Notes: generated by a model from the letters alone, not told the origin. A stretch of 64,000 nucleotides of DNA from Paenibacillus sp. CC-CFT747 (GCA_030323305.1 CP106741.1:935001-999000), one strand, 5' to 3'. Numbered from the stretch's first letter, positions 50,506 to 60,681 are shown. Translations and numbers: made by a program.

Positions 50506-51306
50506 TTATTCCGGGATGATCCCCATCTTCAAAAGGGCTTCCTTCGTCAGCTGCCTGGCTTTCGAGCCGCTTCCGTCGATGTTTGTGGCGAACACCCACG
50601 TGGCCTTATCCGTTTCCACGTAGCCCACATACCAGCCGAGCCCCATATCCGACAAGCGCGTGCCCGTTTTGCCGTGCAGCGTATAAGCGTCCTTCTCCTC
50701 GTCGATCAGGATCCGCTTGACCGTCTTCATCGTCTTCTCCTGGAACGGAAGCTCTTCCTCCACCAGCTTCTCGACGAAAGCCTCCTGCTCTTGGGCGGAA
50801 ATCTTCAGAGAGCTGTTCAGCCAGAAACGGTCGATTCCCCCGCTGATGTCCCGGTTCCCGTAACCGATCCGGTCCAGGTTACGCTGCATCCGCTCCGCTC
50901 CAATATCCCGTGCCATCGCCTGGTAGTACCAGATCACCGAATGCCTCATGCCCGACGCGAGCGTATGATCCCGGTTCCACGCCTCGAATTCCCGGACGAC
51001 CCCATCCCAGCGCTTAACCTCGTATTCGTCGGCCACTTCCTTCTCCTCCAAGCCGATCAAGGCATTCGGCACCTTAAAGCTGGACTCCGGGGTAAAGCGT
51101 TCCCGGCTTCTCTCCCCATTGTAGACGTACTGCTTGTCCGTCTTGAGATTCTTAAGAACCATCGTACCCGGCACTCCGCCAAAGCTGTCCCCCAGGGGAA
51201 GCTCCGTGAAGACGTTGTGCGCGTCCGCTTTCGGCATTAAACCTAGAGCCGATCCCGACAAAACGACAGCCAGAATCAGCTTGAGCAGCAGCTTACCTTT
51301 TTTCAT
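50506..51306 (-). CDS. bla: class D (OXA-type) beta-lactamase
   Basis: Secreted serine beta-lactamase of 266 residues. A signal peptide ending near residue 29 (ADAH) precedes motifs of class D: nucleophile S75-x-x-K78 in PESSFKVPNALIGL, SVIWYYQ near 123, YGN at 149-151, FWLNSSLKIS at 161-170 (the class D tryptophan) and HGKTGT at 211-216. It resembles the Gram-positive class D enzymes of Bacillus. Some BlaR sensor domains look similar, but there is no membrane sensor or protease part here. GGAGG precedes the start. A MocR regulator is divergent. Confidence 0.9.
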   Translation of the reverse strand: MKKGKLLLKLILAVVLSGSALGLMPKADAHNVFTELPLGDSFGGVPGTMVLKNLKTDKQYVYNGERSRERFTPESSFKVPNALIGLEEKEVADEYEVKRWDGVVREFEAWNRDHTLASGMRHSVIWYYQAMARDIGAERMQRNLDRIGYGNRDISGGIDRFWLNSSLKISAQEQEAFVEKLVEEELPFQEKTMKTVKRILIDEEKDAYTLHGKTGTRLSDMGLGWYVGYVETDKATWVFATNIDGSGSKARQLTKEALLKMGIIPE

Positions 51307-51437
51307 ATTTTGACACACCTCCGGTTTATCTTACCTCCGTTGCCGACGGCCGCGAGCGGCAACCCTTTCCCCAAATGCATCTGGTAAGGTAGAGTATAGG
51401 GGTCCGCTTGCCGCAAGACTATGCTCATATTCATGAT

Positions 51438-51451
51438 CTGTACCCGTACAG
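51438..51451. promoter_or_regulatory. palindrome in the beta-lactamase/MocR intergenic region
   Basis: CTGTACCCGTACAG is a perfect 6-bp inverted repeat 17 bases before the MocR start. A second symmetry, GTTGCCG...CGGCAAC, lies near 51340-51362. Either could be an operator for the divergent genes. Confidence 0.4.
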
Positions 51452-51468
51452 AGGAAAGGAGGCCTCCC

Positions 51469-52831
51469 ATGCTCTACACCCGGATCATTCAAGACATTGA
51501 GGAACGGATCGACAAAGGCCGCCTTAAGCCGGGGGCCGGCTGCCCTCCATCCGGTCCCTCTCCGACCAATTGGCGTGCAGCCGCAACACCGTTCTCAAGG
51601 CATATGAGGAGCTGGAGAAGAAGCACCTCGTCTATTCCGTTGCCAAAAGCGGCTATTACGTCGTGGAAGCCCCTATGGAGCGGCGGACCGGAACCGGGAC
51701 AAATGACGTCATCGATTTCTTATCCGCCGGACCGGACAAGGCGGTTATCCCCTACCGGGAGTTCCAGCACTGCCTCAACCAGGCCATTGAAACCTACCGG
51801 GAGGACATGTTTACGTATTCCGACACGCTCGGCTTGCCTTCGCTTCGGACCGAGCTGGCCCGCCATTTGCGCGATCTTCAGGTGTTCGCCCCTCCCTCCC
51901 GCCTTGCGGTCGTTTCCGGCTCCCAGCAGGCGCTTCATCTGCTCGTCTCGCTTCCTTTTCCCAACGGACGCAGAGGCATCTGCGTCGAGCAGCCCACTCA
52001 TCCCGCCATGGTCGAATCGCTGCGGCAGCAGGGAGTGCCGGTCCACGGGATCGAAATCACGGGGGCGGGCCTCGACCTGGACCGACTGGAGAGCCTTTTT
52101 CGCGATGAGGACATCAAGCTGTTCTACACCGTCTCGAGATTCCACAACCCGACCGGCTACAGCTATACCAATACGGAGAAACGGAGAATCGTGGAGCTTG
52201 CGGAGAAGCATGACGTGTATTTAATCGAGGATGACTATATGGGGGACCTGGATGCCGACGCCAAGCAGGATCCCATGTTTGCCTATGAACCGTCCGGACG
52301 GGTGATCTATACGAAGAGTTTCTCCAAGGTCATGCTTCCCGGCATCCGGCTCGGCTTGGCGGTGCTCCCGGATTTCCTTCTGGTGCCTTTCGAAGCCGCC
52401 AAGTTCGCGTCCGACCTGCACTCTCCCGTGCTGACCCAGGGAGCGCTTGAAATCTACCTTCGAAACGGCTTGTTCGCCGCCCACATTCAGAGAATGAGAA
52501 GCCTGTACCGCCGCAAAGCCCTCCTGCTGCAGGAAGCTTGCCGTAAGCATCTTCCGGCATCGGCGTCTTTCACGGGAGCTCTGTCCGGCTTCTATTCCAC
52601 CATCGGGCTTCCTTCTCCCTCCAAGCCTCGCAGCTGATCGAGTACCTGAAACCGAAGAACGTCCTTGTGGACAACGCGCGTAAAATGTTTCTTCCCGAGT
52701 GGGCCCGGGATAATTTGCTCCGGCTCAGCGTGTCTCAAGTGGAAGAGGCCCGGATCGAGGAGGGAATCCACCGAATCGCGGAAGGCATCCGAGAGCTCCT
52801 TGGCAGCCGCACCCGGGTGCGGTTTATCTGA
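51469..52831 (+). CDS. MocR-family GntR/aminotransferase-like regulator (two frameshifts)
   Basis: A PLP-dependent transcription factor of about 454 residues. The N-terminal GntR helix-turn-helix is RLPSIRSLSDQLACSRNTVL followed by KAYEELEKKHLVYSV. The large fold type I domain has VVSGSQQALHLLV, FHNPTGYSYT, IEDDYMGDLD and the PLP lysine motif YTKSFSKVMLPGIRLG. The frame breaks at G5 51531-51535 and near 52611-52620; restoring one base at each joins GRLKPG to GRLPSIRS and GLPS to SLQASQLIEYL. GGAAAGGAGG precedes ATG. The regulated gene may be the divergent class D beta-lactamase, which is inference. Confidence 0.85.
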
Positions 52832-52935
52832 AGCCGCCGGCCGAGCTTGACCTTGGTAGTAGACCGTGCCTGGATGGGGCTTGGCGTTTTATGCTATACT
52901 CCCGGTAAAGTGATTTGATATAGGGGCGGTACACC

Positions 52936-54395
52936 TTGCTGCGTAAACGAAATACCTTTCAAGAACGGTACAGCCGGTTTCTCCAAGAATTGCGGGAGGA
53001 AATCATAAGCGGGGAACTGGCTCCCGGGGAATTCATTCTGCCCGAGAATACCTTAAGCGCCAAATACAACATCAGCCGCGTCTCACTGAGAAAGGCACTC
53101 GCCGAGCTGGTGGACGAAGGCCTGATTGAGAAAATAGCGGGAAAAGGCAACCGGGTCACCGTCCCGGAAGCCGCACAAGCCACGGTCACGCTAAGGCTCG
53201 CCTGGTTCTCCCCTCGTACGAGATCGACATCGTGCGGCGGATTCTGGAGCGGTTCGAGAAGCAGCACCCTTTTGTGCGGGTGGAGCTCATCCTCCTGCCG
53301 GTCGAGGGGTATACCCCGACGCTGATCCGCCTGATCGAGCAGGGGCGGGGGCCGGACGTCTTCATGATGTCCGACACGCACGTACGCGACTGGATCGATT
53401 CCGGCCGGACCGATTATGTGAGCGGTTACGTGCCCGGCCATCTGAGCCCGGACGGGACCAGCTACCCGCCGGTCTTTGAGATTTTTGCCCATGGGGACCG
53501 GACGCTGGCGGCACCGTTCATCTTCTCGCCGGTGATGATCTGTTACAACCGCGCCCTCTTCCGGGAGTGCGGCCTCGCCGAAGACACCCGGCTCGAGACG
53601 TGGGAAGAGCTTCTGCACGCGGCCAAGCAGTGCACCCGCGACCTCAACGATGACGGGATCATCGAGCAGTACGGCTTCTGCTTCTCGTCCTCCCCGAACC
53701 GTTGGCCCGTCTTCCTGCTTCAGAACGGCGGGCAGTTCATGGCGGACGACCGGAGCCGGAGCGCCTTATCCCGGAAGGAAAACATTGAGGCGCTGGAATT
53801 CTGCACCTCGCTGATGTATAAGCATCATGTCTCTCCGATCTATTCGCACGGCAGCTCTCACCTGGCCGAAAGCCTGTTTAAGAAAGAACGGGTCGCGATG
53901 ATTCTGACCACTTACTACTTCATGAACGAGTTCCGGGAGCATTCGATCGAGTGGGACGTGCTTCCGGTGACGAAACGGAGCCGGGAAGCCACCTTGCTCC
54001 TGGGCGGCGGCCTTGCGGTCAACAGCCGTAGCGAGCACGGGAAGGCCGCCCGCAAGCTGGTCGATTACATGACCTCCGTTGAGGCGCAGACGCTGCTCAA
54101 GCAGTACGGCTGCACCATTCCCGCTCTGCGGAGCGTGGCGGAGGATGACTCGCTGCTCGATCCCGCCATCCATCCCGAGCATTACCAACGGTTCCTCGAG
54201 GTGCTGCCCTATGCCCGTCCGCTGCACAGCCTGCAGCTCCGGCAGAGGGAGATCCTGCTTCTTGCCGATGAGCTGACCCTCCTGTGGGCCAGCATGGAGA
54301 GCCCCCGGGAGGCCTGCCAACGCATTGAAGTGAAACTAAACCGGCTGCTGAAGGACCAGCCGCCCGGGAACGACAGCAAGGGGCTGTCCCAATAG
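52936..54395 (+). CDS. GntR helix-turn-helix fused to a solute-binding-protein domain (frameshift)
   Basis: A cytoplasmic regulator of 486 residues. The first 75 residues are a GntR winged helix (LPENTLSAKYNISRVSLRKA, ELVDEGLIEKIAGKGNRVTV). From about residue 90 the protein is an extracellular-solute-binding (SBP_bac_1) fold: DIVRRILERFEKQHPFVRVE, GRGPDVFMMSD, DGIIEQYGFCFS, SLFKKERVAMILTTYYFMNE. There is no signal peptide, so the binding domain would sense a ligand inside the cell. C4 at 53210-53213 lacks one base; restoring it joins RLAWFSP to SYEIDIVRR. TTG start behind GGGGCGG. No transporter gene is adjacent. Confidence 0.85.
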
Positions 54396-54453
54396 TAAGT
54401 TTCAAATACCTTTGTTAACAACCCCATTGTGTAAAAGTTAGTATGGAATCCAA

Positions 54454-54492
54454 AAATGGTGGCGCCGGGAGGCTATCCCTGCGCCACCATTT
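54454..54492. terminator. hairpin after the GntR-SBP gene
   Basis: Perfect 12-bp arms AAATGGTGGCGC/GCGCCACCATTT, extendable through a bulge to CCAA/TTGG, around a 15-base loop. There is no T run, so it may be an RNA-stabilising or Rho-type element rather than a classical terminator. Confidence 0.5.
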
Positions 54493-54670
54493 GGTATAGT
54501 TGGTTGATTGCCGCCTTTGTGAGCAAGCTGTGGACGAACGAAAGCCACCCGACAGAGGAAGCAAGATGATCAATTTGTGCTAGAGATGATTGGTTTGCCT
54601 GCTGTTGTCCGCTTATACAGAGGATTAGAATAAAGTTGTAACAAATTTCTGATTAACGGGGGAACCTTCC

Positions 54671-55435
54671 ATGATCACCAAAGGCAAACCGTTCTCACAA
54701 GCAGAGTATGCCGAGCAAGGTTTTTGCGGACCTGTACAAGGACTAAGTTTAGAGGAGGCGGACTCGGCCTATCAGCAGTTCTTCACCACGTTAGGCCAGT
54801 CCCGCTTCGAGCCCAAGCCGGCGGACATGAACTTATCTGCGTGGCATCACCGGTACGCGTGGGCGTACGAGCTGGCCACGCATCCCGGCATCGTTGCTGC
54901 CATGAAGCACCTGTTGGGAGATAACCTGGTGCTGTGGGCGATGCATTTTTGGTATAAGGAGCCTGGCAATGAGAGGTTCATTCCCTGGCATCAGGATATC
55001 AACTACTGGCCAATGGAGCCGGCCATCAACGCAACCGCTTGGGTGACGCTGGGCTTCTCGATCAAGGAGAATGGCTGCCTGAAGCTGATCCCGGGGACGC
55101 ATCGTTCCCTAGTGGAACATGTGGCGGTGGGGGATGCCAGAAGTACGTTCGGGCAAGGTCTGTCCTCGGAGCAAGTGGATGAATCAAAAGCGATCGAGAT
55201 GGAAATGTCCCCAGGCCAAATCGTATTTTTCAACGAGGCGATATTTCACGGGTCGGGGGACAACCATTCGAATATTCCGCGTGTAGCGTTCTCTGTCCGT
55301 TATACGACTCCCGAGGTGCGTTTCAAGTTAGACGAATGGGGTGGGGACACGGAACGAATCAAGACATTTCTGGTAAGTGGACGTGACGATTATCAATACA
55401 ACAATTCGATTCGGGGAACCGTTCCCGAACGTTGA
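54671..55435 (+). CDS. phytanoyl-CoA dioxygenase-family (PhyH) oxygenase
   Basis: A 254-residue Fe(II)/2-oxoglutarate oxygenase. The metal-binding HxD is in PWHQDINYWP and the distal His in FHGSGDNHSN; the 2-oxoglutarate-binding Arg is in PRVAFSVRYT. LKLIPGTHRSLVEH is typical of the PhyH family. The frame is intact and a GGGGGAA site lies before ATG. An AraC regulator follows in the same direction. The substrate is not known: family members hydroxylate many small molecules. Confidence 0.9.
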   Translation: MITKGKPFSQAEYAEQGFCGPVQGLSLEEADSAYQQFFTTLGQSRFEPKPADMNLSAWHHRYAWAYELATHPGIVAAMKHLLGDNLVLWAMHFWYKEPGNERFIPWHQDINYWPMEPAINATAWVTLGFSIKENGCLKLIPGTHRSLVEHVAVGDARSTFGQGLSSEQVDESKAIEMEMSPGQIVFFNEAIFHGSGDNHSNIPRVAFSVRYTTPEVRFKLDEWGGDTERIKTFLVSGRDDYQYNNSIRGTVPER

Positions 55436-55691
55436 GCGGCAAAATCCCTGTCCTGCGAAAGGCGAGCCATTTAGTGTCATCCAGGGGAACGAACGTTGGC
55501 GGACGACGGCCATGAATTAGGGATGCATTATCGATCGTATACGCGCCGGGTCCGCCTCGTTAGGAACGGGCAGGGAGAAACAATCGTTAGGCGGTCATTG
55601 CTCTAAAGGATTTGGGCCGGCCCTTGTTGAATTCTCCATAGGAGCTTAAATTATGCCGCCAGGCAAGCGATCAAGGCAGGTGAGAGCCTTC

Positions 55692-56531
55692 ATGCATCCT
55701 TCTGCCCAGTTGTTGACCGATGCGCTTCGTGTTCGTTTCTTGCATATTAACCAATACCGGCTTGATTCCGCATGGAAGATATCCCAGCGAAAGCTTGAGC
55801 CCACCGTGCTCTGGTACATCTCGGAAGGGTGCTGCCATCTGAGCGTTGATGGGCATCCGTATATCGGCGAAGCTGGCGATATGCTTGTCATTCCCGGCGG
55901 CTCGATCCTATCTAGCCGCACCTTGTCACCGACGGCGGTGATCGTCAGTGTGAACCTCGAGGCGGACATTTCTTTCCTTAGCCAACGCAGTTGGGCGCTG
56001 CTCCTGCATGTGCCCGTTAAGCCTATGCTGAACAGCTCGGAGCTTGTGACACTGTTCAATCGGATGTTGAGAACCTACGAATCGCCAACGGCGGGACAAG
56101 CGCTGCTGCTGCAGGCCGATTTATTGAGAATGATGGGCATTCTTCTCGACCAAAGTCATAGCGACGATCTGGACGGTTCCACGCCTCCCGTCACGTGCAC
56201 CGACCCCAGAATCCGGTCCGTGATAGAATACCTGATTCGGAATCCCGCCCGTCAACCGAGCTTAACCGAGTTGGCTGAATTGGCGGGTGTCAGCGAGTCC
56301 CATCTGCGCAAATTGTTTGTGCGTGAAACGGGGCTTGCTCCGTTGTCATTCGTTCAACGGCTGAAGATCGATCAAGCGAAGCGCCGCCTTCGGGAGACGA
56401 ACGAGCGCATATCCGATATTGCTTACAGCCTTGGCTATGATGATGCAAACTATTTTAGCCGCCTCTTCAGAAGATTGGTCAACTGCTCAGCTGTAGATTT
56501 TCGGCGACGGTATCGCGACTGGATGAGTTGA
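55692..56531 (+). CDS. AraC-family regulator with cupin N-terminus
   Basis: About 279 residues. An N-terminal cupin-like sensor (EGCCHLSVDGHPYIGEAGDM, LVIPGG) is followed by two AraC helix-turn-helices (PSLTELAELAGVSESHLRKL; ISDIAYSLGYDDANYFSRLF). The start was chosen at MHPSAQ because AGGTGAG is well spaced; an ATG 13 codons earlier lacks a good site. It lies 3-prime of the PhyH gene and probably controls it. The frame is intact. Confidence 0.86.
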   Translation: MHPSAQLLTDALRVRFLHINQYRLDSAWKISQRKLEPTVLWYISEGCCHLSVDGHPYIGEAGDMLVIPGGSILSSRTLSPTAVIVSVNLEADISFLSQRSWALLLHVPVKPMLNSSELVTLFNRMLRTYESPTAGQALLLQADLLRMMGILLDQSHSDDLDGSTPPVTCTDPRIRSVIEYLIRNPARQPSLTELAELAGVSESHLRKLFVRETGLAPLSFVQRLKIDQAKRRLRETNERISDIAYSLGYDDANYFSRLFRRLVNCSAVDFRRRYRDWMS

Positions 56532-56570
56532 ACCGGACCGCCGTGTGGCTTGATCAGCTTACAGTCCGGA

Positions 56571-57625
56571 TTACGCTCTCAAAGCCGCCTGACGCTTATA
56601 GTGATCCTCGACCACCAGGCAGGCCATCGCTTCCACCACGGGCACGATCCGCGGGCAGATGCAGGGGTCGTGCCGCCCCAGGGTCTGAATCACCCGCTCC
56701 TGTCCGTCGGTCCCGACCGTTGGCTGGGGAACGGAGATGGACGAGGTCGGCTTGACGGCCACGCGAAACCGAATCTCCTCCCCGTGCTGATCCCGCCCAG
56801 AATGCCGCCGGAATGGTTGCTCAGGAATCCTTGGGCGTTCATCGGGTCGTTGTGCTCGCTTCCGAGCATCCCCGCCGCGGCGAAGCCTTCCCCGAATTCG
56901 ATCCCCTTGACCGCTCCGATGGAAAGCATCGCCTTGGCAAGCTCCGCATCCAGCTTATCGAAGACGGGCTCCCCTAGTCCCGGAGCCGCTCCCCGGATGC
57001 GGCATTCCACCACCCCGCCGCAGCTGTCCCCTTGGGCCGCGATCGCTTCGATCCGCTCCGCCATCCGAATGGCGGCCTCCGGGTCGCAAGCGCGGACCGG
57101 GTTGGCTTCTATGGCGTTATCCACGAACCGCACGCAGCGAATGCCGGCGGCCTCGACCGTGTAGGCGGTGACCGCAACGCCCCGAGCCTCCAGCAGCTTG
57201 CGGGCGACCGCTCCCGCGGCCACCCGGGCCGCCGTCTCTCTTCCCGAGGACCGCCCGCCGCCCCGGTGGTCCCGCAGGCCGTATTTTGCCATATAGGAAT
57301 AGTCCGCATGCCCCGGACGGAAGGCCTCCTGAATGTCGTCATACGCCGAAGGCCGGCTGTCCCGGTTACCGATCAGCAGGCAGAGCGGCGTGCCGGTTGT
57401 CCGTCCTTCGTAGAGGCCGGACAGGACGGTCACCTTGTCCTCTTCCTTCCTCGGCGTGGTCACCGACGATTGCCCGGGCTTCCTCCGGTCCATCTGCACC
57501 TGCAGATAGGACTCGTCCAGCTCCACACCGGGCGTCACCCCATCCACAATCACCCCAACCGCCGTTCCATGGGATTCTCCGAAGGTCGTCACCTTCAGCC
57601 TTTCCCCAAATGTACTTCCCGCCAT
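56571..57625 (-). CDS. aroC: chorismate synthase (frameshift)
   Basis: FMN-dependent last step of the shikimate pathway: EPSP to chorismate. The family signatures are all present: [60 protein letters not shown] and [20 protein letters not shown], plus [14 protein letters not shown] at the C-terminus. C4 on the plus strand at 56780-56783 lacks one base; restoring it joins GGISTG to [15 protein letters not shown] and gives 351 residues. GAGGGAGAGATG precedes the start. It is not next to other aro genes here. Confidence 0.93.
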
Positions 57626-57667
57626 CTTTCATCTCTCCCTCTCTGGGCTTTCTTCTTAGAATAGAGC

Positions 57668-58195
57668 CTAAGGAGAAGGGATGGAAATCGTATCTTTTCC
57701 ACTGTGATATAGAATGGTTCTATACCAAGCGGCGGCGGCGGCGGGGAGAGGCGCGGTCAGGTTGTATTCCGGCTTATACAGACCGTGCTTGACGAGGAAC
57801 GGCTTCAGGTTATGCTTCACGTGCACAGCCGCCATCCGGTTCTCCTTGGTCAGGAGCAGGACCGTAGGGGGATAAGCGGGGGACGGACTGACAAAAAGCA
57901 CCGCCTCCGTCACCGTCCCCTGGATCCAGCGGGTATTCACCTGACGGGGCGGAGCGAGTACGATTTTGACGCCGATGCCCTCCTTCGGCTCGAAGCCCAG
58001 CCCTCCGGCCGGTCCGCTGATCGCGGAAAGCCACAGGGCTGCCTCCTCCTGCAGCGCGGCCGAATCACCCAATAGCTGCACCACCCCGCCCTCGCGGATA
58101 TCAAACACCTCCGCTCCTCCATCCGCTTTCACCGTCTTCACGGGTAAGCCCGCGCACAGCATGGTAAGTGCCAGCAAGCATGCTATCTTTTTCAT
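57668..58195 (-). CDS. hypothetical exported protein
   Basis: About 175 residues with a signal peptide (MKKIACLLALTMLCAGLPVK). The mature part has an acidic N-terminus, GFEPKEGIGVKIVLAPPRQV and a short Ala-rich stretch; no domain is recognised. AGGAGG lies nine bases before the chosen ATG. It sits immediately upstream of aroC on the same strand, with 42 bases between, so cotranscription is possible but there is no functional link. Confidence 0.7.
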   Translation of the reverse strand: MKKIACLLALTMLCAGLPVKTVKADGGAEVFDIREGGVVQLLGDSAALQEEAALWLSAISGPAGGLGFEPKEGIGVKIVLAPPRQVNTRWIQGTVTEAVLFVSPSPAYPPTVLLLTKENRMAAVHVKHNLKPFLVKHGLYKPEYNLTAPLPAAAAAWYRTILYHSGKDTISIPSP

Positions 58196-58425
58196 TTCTG
58201 CCATCCTCCTTTGGTTGCCCGAACTTGATGGTCCGGGTAGTTTGCCCTGGAATGGGCGGATTAACCAGCAGGATGGACGGTTGGCCGCGAATAAGGAAGC
58301 GCACAGGAAGCCGGGTCACCCGTGATATGGCCCCCTTCTCCAATGGGATTGGTACTGACGCCCGAGGGGGAGGGGCCGCTTCGGGATGGCCGCGAAAAGG
58401 AAAAAGGCCGCCTGCCGCGGCTTTC

Positions 58426-59387
58426 TCATACGCCCGCGACGGCTGCCTTCCAATAGATCCACGCCTCCAGATAAAGCGGCAGGTCCTGAGGATGGTGCCT
58501 TAGGCAAGTGCCGATCCGGCAATAAAGCTGAATCATCATTTGTTCGACAAGCTCCGTCTCCTCCGGCTTCTCCTGCTCTAATTCCGCAGCGGCCGCAAGA
58601 AGGGTCTCCCGGCTCAAGTCATCCGGAGACGAACAGAAGGCATACAGGAAATCGTAAAGCACCGGGCCTGCCGCCGGGCAGGGATCGATCACCCCCGCTA
58701 ACGCCTCAGCCTGAAAAACAAAATTATGAACTCCGCAGTCCCCATGCAGCAAAAACTTCTCCGTACGTCCGCTTTTTGGAGGCTTGGCCGCAAAAACTTC
58801 ATAAGGAGGTAATCCTCCGAGGTCAGGTGGTCCCGGATCGTTTCCCGGGCATAGCTGATCCCGCGTTCCAAATACTCCTGCCAGGTCCCGCACGGCTCCG
58901 TCGCCCAATACCCCCAATACCCGGTATCGTCCAGCCTCCGGTACTGGTTGAGAAGGCCCTTGGTGAGCATTGTAAGCCAGGTCCGCTTGTTCCCCCGACC
59001 CGAATAAGTCGTCCCGGGAGTATAAGAATAGACATAATAGGCTTTATCCGGTGCGGCATACAGAAACGCAGGCAAAAGAGAACTGCCCGCATAGCTCCGC
59101 AGAAACCGCTCGGCCAGCGCGGCGGAAACCGGATCATCCGTCTTGATAACATACCCCGGCTCCTTACCGGAAGCCGGATCATCCGCCTTGATGACATACC
59201 CCGGCTCCTTACCGGAAGTCGGATCATCCGTCTTGATGACACTCCCGGGCTCGTTACCGGATGTCACGAGGTACACATGCCCTTCCGTCGTCCCGCTCCG
59301 CCTGCCGGCCAGTTCGGCGTTCCGGGGCAGAATGCCTTTGGCTTGTAGCTCCTGAAGCGCGGAGCCGGGTTCGAATGGCGCTTTCAT
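58426..59387 (-). CDS. aminoglycoside-phosphotransferase-fold kinase with triplicated N-lobe segment (frameshift)
   Basis: A 320-residue APH/choline-kinase-fold protein. The catalytic Brenner motif is HGDCGVHNFVF and the metal-binding Asp is in GVIDPCPAAGPVLYDF. In the N-lobe the segment carrying the putative ATP-binding Lys (GYVIKTDDP) occurs three times as a 15-residue tandem repeat; relatives would have one. A base is missing near 58793-58805 (YLL to YEVFAAKPPKSGRT). AAGGAGCC precedes the start. The substrate (sugar, antibiotic or small alcohol) cannot be told from sequence. Confidence 0.82.
59131..59265. repeat. three tandem 45-bp units inside the kinase gene
   Basis: Units begin GGATCATCCG at 59131, 59176 and 59221. 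Each encodes one 15-residue unit: SGNEPGSVIKTDDPT, SGKEPGYVIKADDPA, SGKEPGYVIKTDDPV. Being exactly in frame, the array is retained without interrupting the protein. Confidence 0.9.
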
Positions 59388-59583
59388 GGCGTGGCTCCTT
59401 TCCGCAGCAATACTTTTCTGATCCCCTATAAATAAACCATTCACACGCTAAATCATTAGCCCCGGAAAGAAAGAAGCGCTCCTTGGATTGAAATAGAAAG
59501 CTAAACCCCGTATAGTATGACATATTGTAAGTTATTGTTCACATTCACTTACCAATTGGCAATTAGAACAGGAGGAACCGCTC

Positions 59584-60065
59584 ATGGAACATCCTTTTCC
59601 CCCGATCATCCGGAACCGCCGATCGATGAAATCGACCGCCGGCTCATCAGCCTGTTGAACCAGAACGGCCGGGCATCCTATACGGATCTGGCCAAGGAGG
59701 TCGGCCTATCGAGGGTCGCCGTGCAGACGCGCATCCAGGCGCTGATGGAGAACGGCACCATCGAACGCTTCGCCTGCATCGTGAATCCCGAGAAGATGGG
59801 CATTGCCGTCTCGGCGTTCTTCAACGTGGAGGTAGAGCCCAAATTTCTCATGCAGGCGGCCGAGCTGCTGGCGGAGGAGCCAGAGGTCACGAGCCTTTAC
59901 CATATGTCGGGTCCCAGCAAGCTGCACATGCACGGCCTGTTCGTGAGCCACAAGGAGATGGAAAGCTTCCTGCAGAACAAGCTTTACCGGCTCGAAGGCA
60001 TCACGAGCGTCGACTGCCAGGTGCTGATCAAGCGGTACAAAAGCCGAATGGGCATGAGGCTCTAA
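59584..60065 (+). CDS. Lrp/AsnC-family regulator (YwrC-like, frameshift)
   Basis: A 160-residue feast/famine regulator: helix-turn-helix [20 protein letters not shown] then [17 protein letters not shown], and a RAM domain ([20 protein letters not shown]). AGGAGG precedes an ATG (MEHPF) that reads into the gene only if one T is restored at 59594-59597, which I judge to be the true start. It is followed by two chrA genes, the same order as ywrC-ywrB-ywrA of Bacillus subtilis. Confidence 0.87.
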
Positions 60066-60090
60066 GCCCATGCTAGGAAAGGATGCCAGC

Positions 60091-60681
60091 ATGAATGACT
60101 CTTATCCAGCCTTAACCGCGGCCATGGTCCGCACCGGTGTCCTTGGCTTCGGCGGCGGGCCCTCGACCGTCCCGCTCTTCCGCCACGAAGCCGTGACCCG
60201 CTACCAGTGGATGACGAACGAAGAATTCGCCGAGGTGCTGGCTATCGCCAACGCCCTGCCCGGCCCCATCGCTACCAAGCTGGCCGCTTATATGGGCTTC
60301 CGGCTGAGGGGCACGGCAGGTGCGGCACTCGGCGTGATCGCCCATATTCTGCCGACCTGTGCGGCCATGGTGATTCTGTACTCGTTTATCTCGTTCTTCC
60401 AATCCTCCCCCGTCGTGTCGGGGATGATCGCGGCCGCGGTTCCCGTCGTCGCGGTCATGCTGGGCCAGATGGCGTATGAATTCGGGGAGAAGGCGGCCAA
60501 AGGCCTCGGCCTTTACGCCGCGATTGTGTGGGGAATCATTGCCCTGCTTTTGCTGGCCGTCATTCAGGTTCATCCGGCGGCCGTGATTGTGCTTTTTCTC
60601 CTGTACGGCTCGGTTCACCATAAGGTGATGGATAAGTGGCGGGCCAGGAAACGGCCGGCGGAAGGAGGAAGTGACTCATGA
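60091..60681 (+). CDS. chrA: short-chain ChrA chromate transporter, first half-unit
   Basis: Half-length ChrA of 196 residues with about six helices: VRTGVLGFGGGPSTVPLFRH and FAEVLAIANALPGPIATKLA are family signatures. AGGAAAGG lies before the ATG chosen (MNDSYPALTAA). Its stop overlaps the start of the second half-unit (ATGA), so the two are co-translated and probably form a heterodimer. Paired short ChrA proteins export chromate in Bacillus. Confidence 0.9.
   Translation: MNDSYPALTAAMVRTGVLGFGGGPSTVPLFRHEAVTRYQWMTNEEFAEVLAIANALPGPIATKLAAYMGFRLRGTAGAALGVIAHILPTCAAMVILYSFISFFQSSPVVSGMIAAAVPVVAVMLGQMAYEFGEKAAKGLGLYAAIVWGIIALLLLAVIQVHPAAVIVLFLLYGSVHHKVMDKWRARKRPAEGGSDS

Noticed and set aside
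54454..54492. Hairpin after the GntR-SBP gene as an IS end
   Set aside because: No transposase, partner end or target duplication nearby; it is a self-contained stem-loop.
59131..59265. Regular 45-bp repeats as a CRISPR-like array
   Set aside because: Units are directly adjacent without spacers, in frame, and encode a repeated peptide inside a kinase gene.
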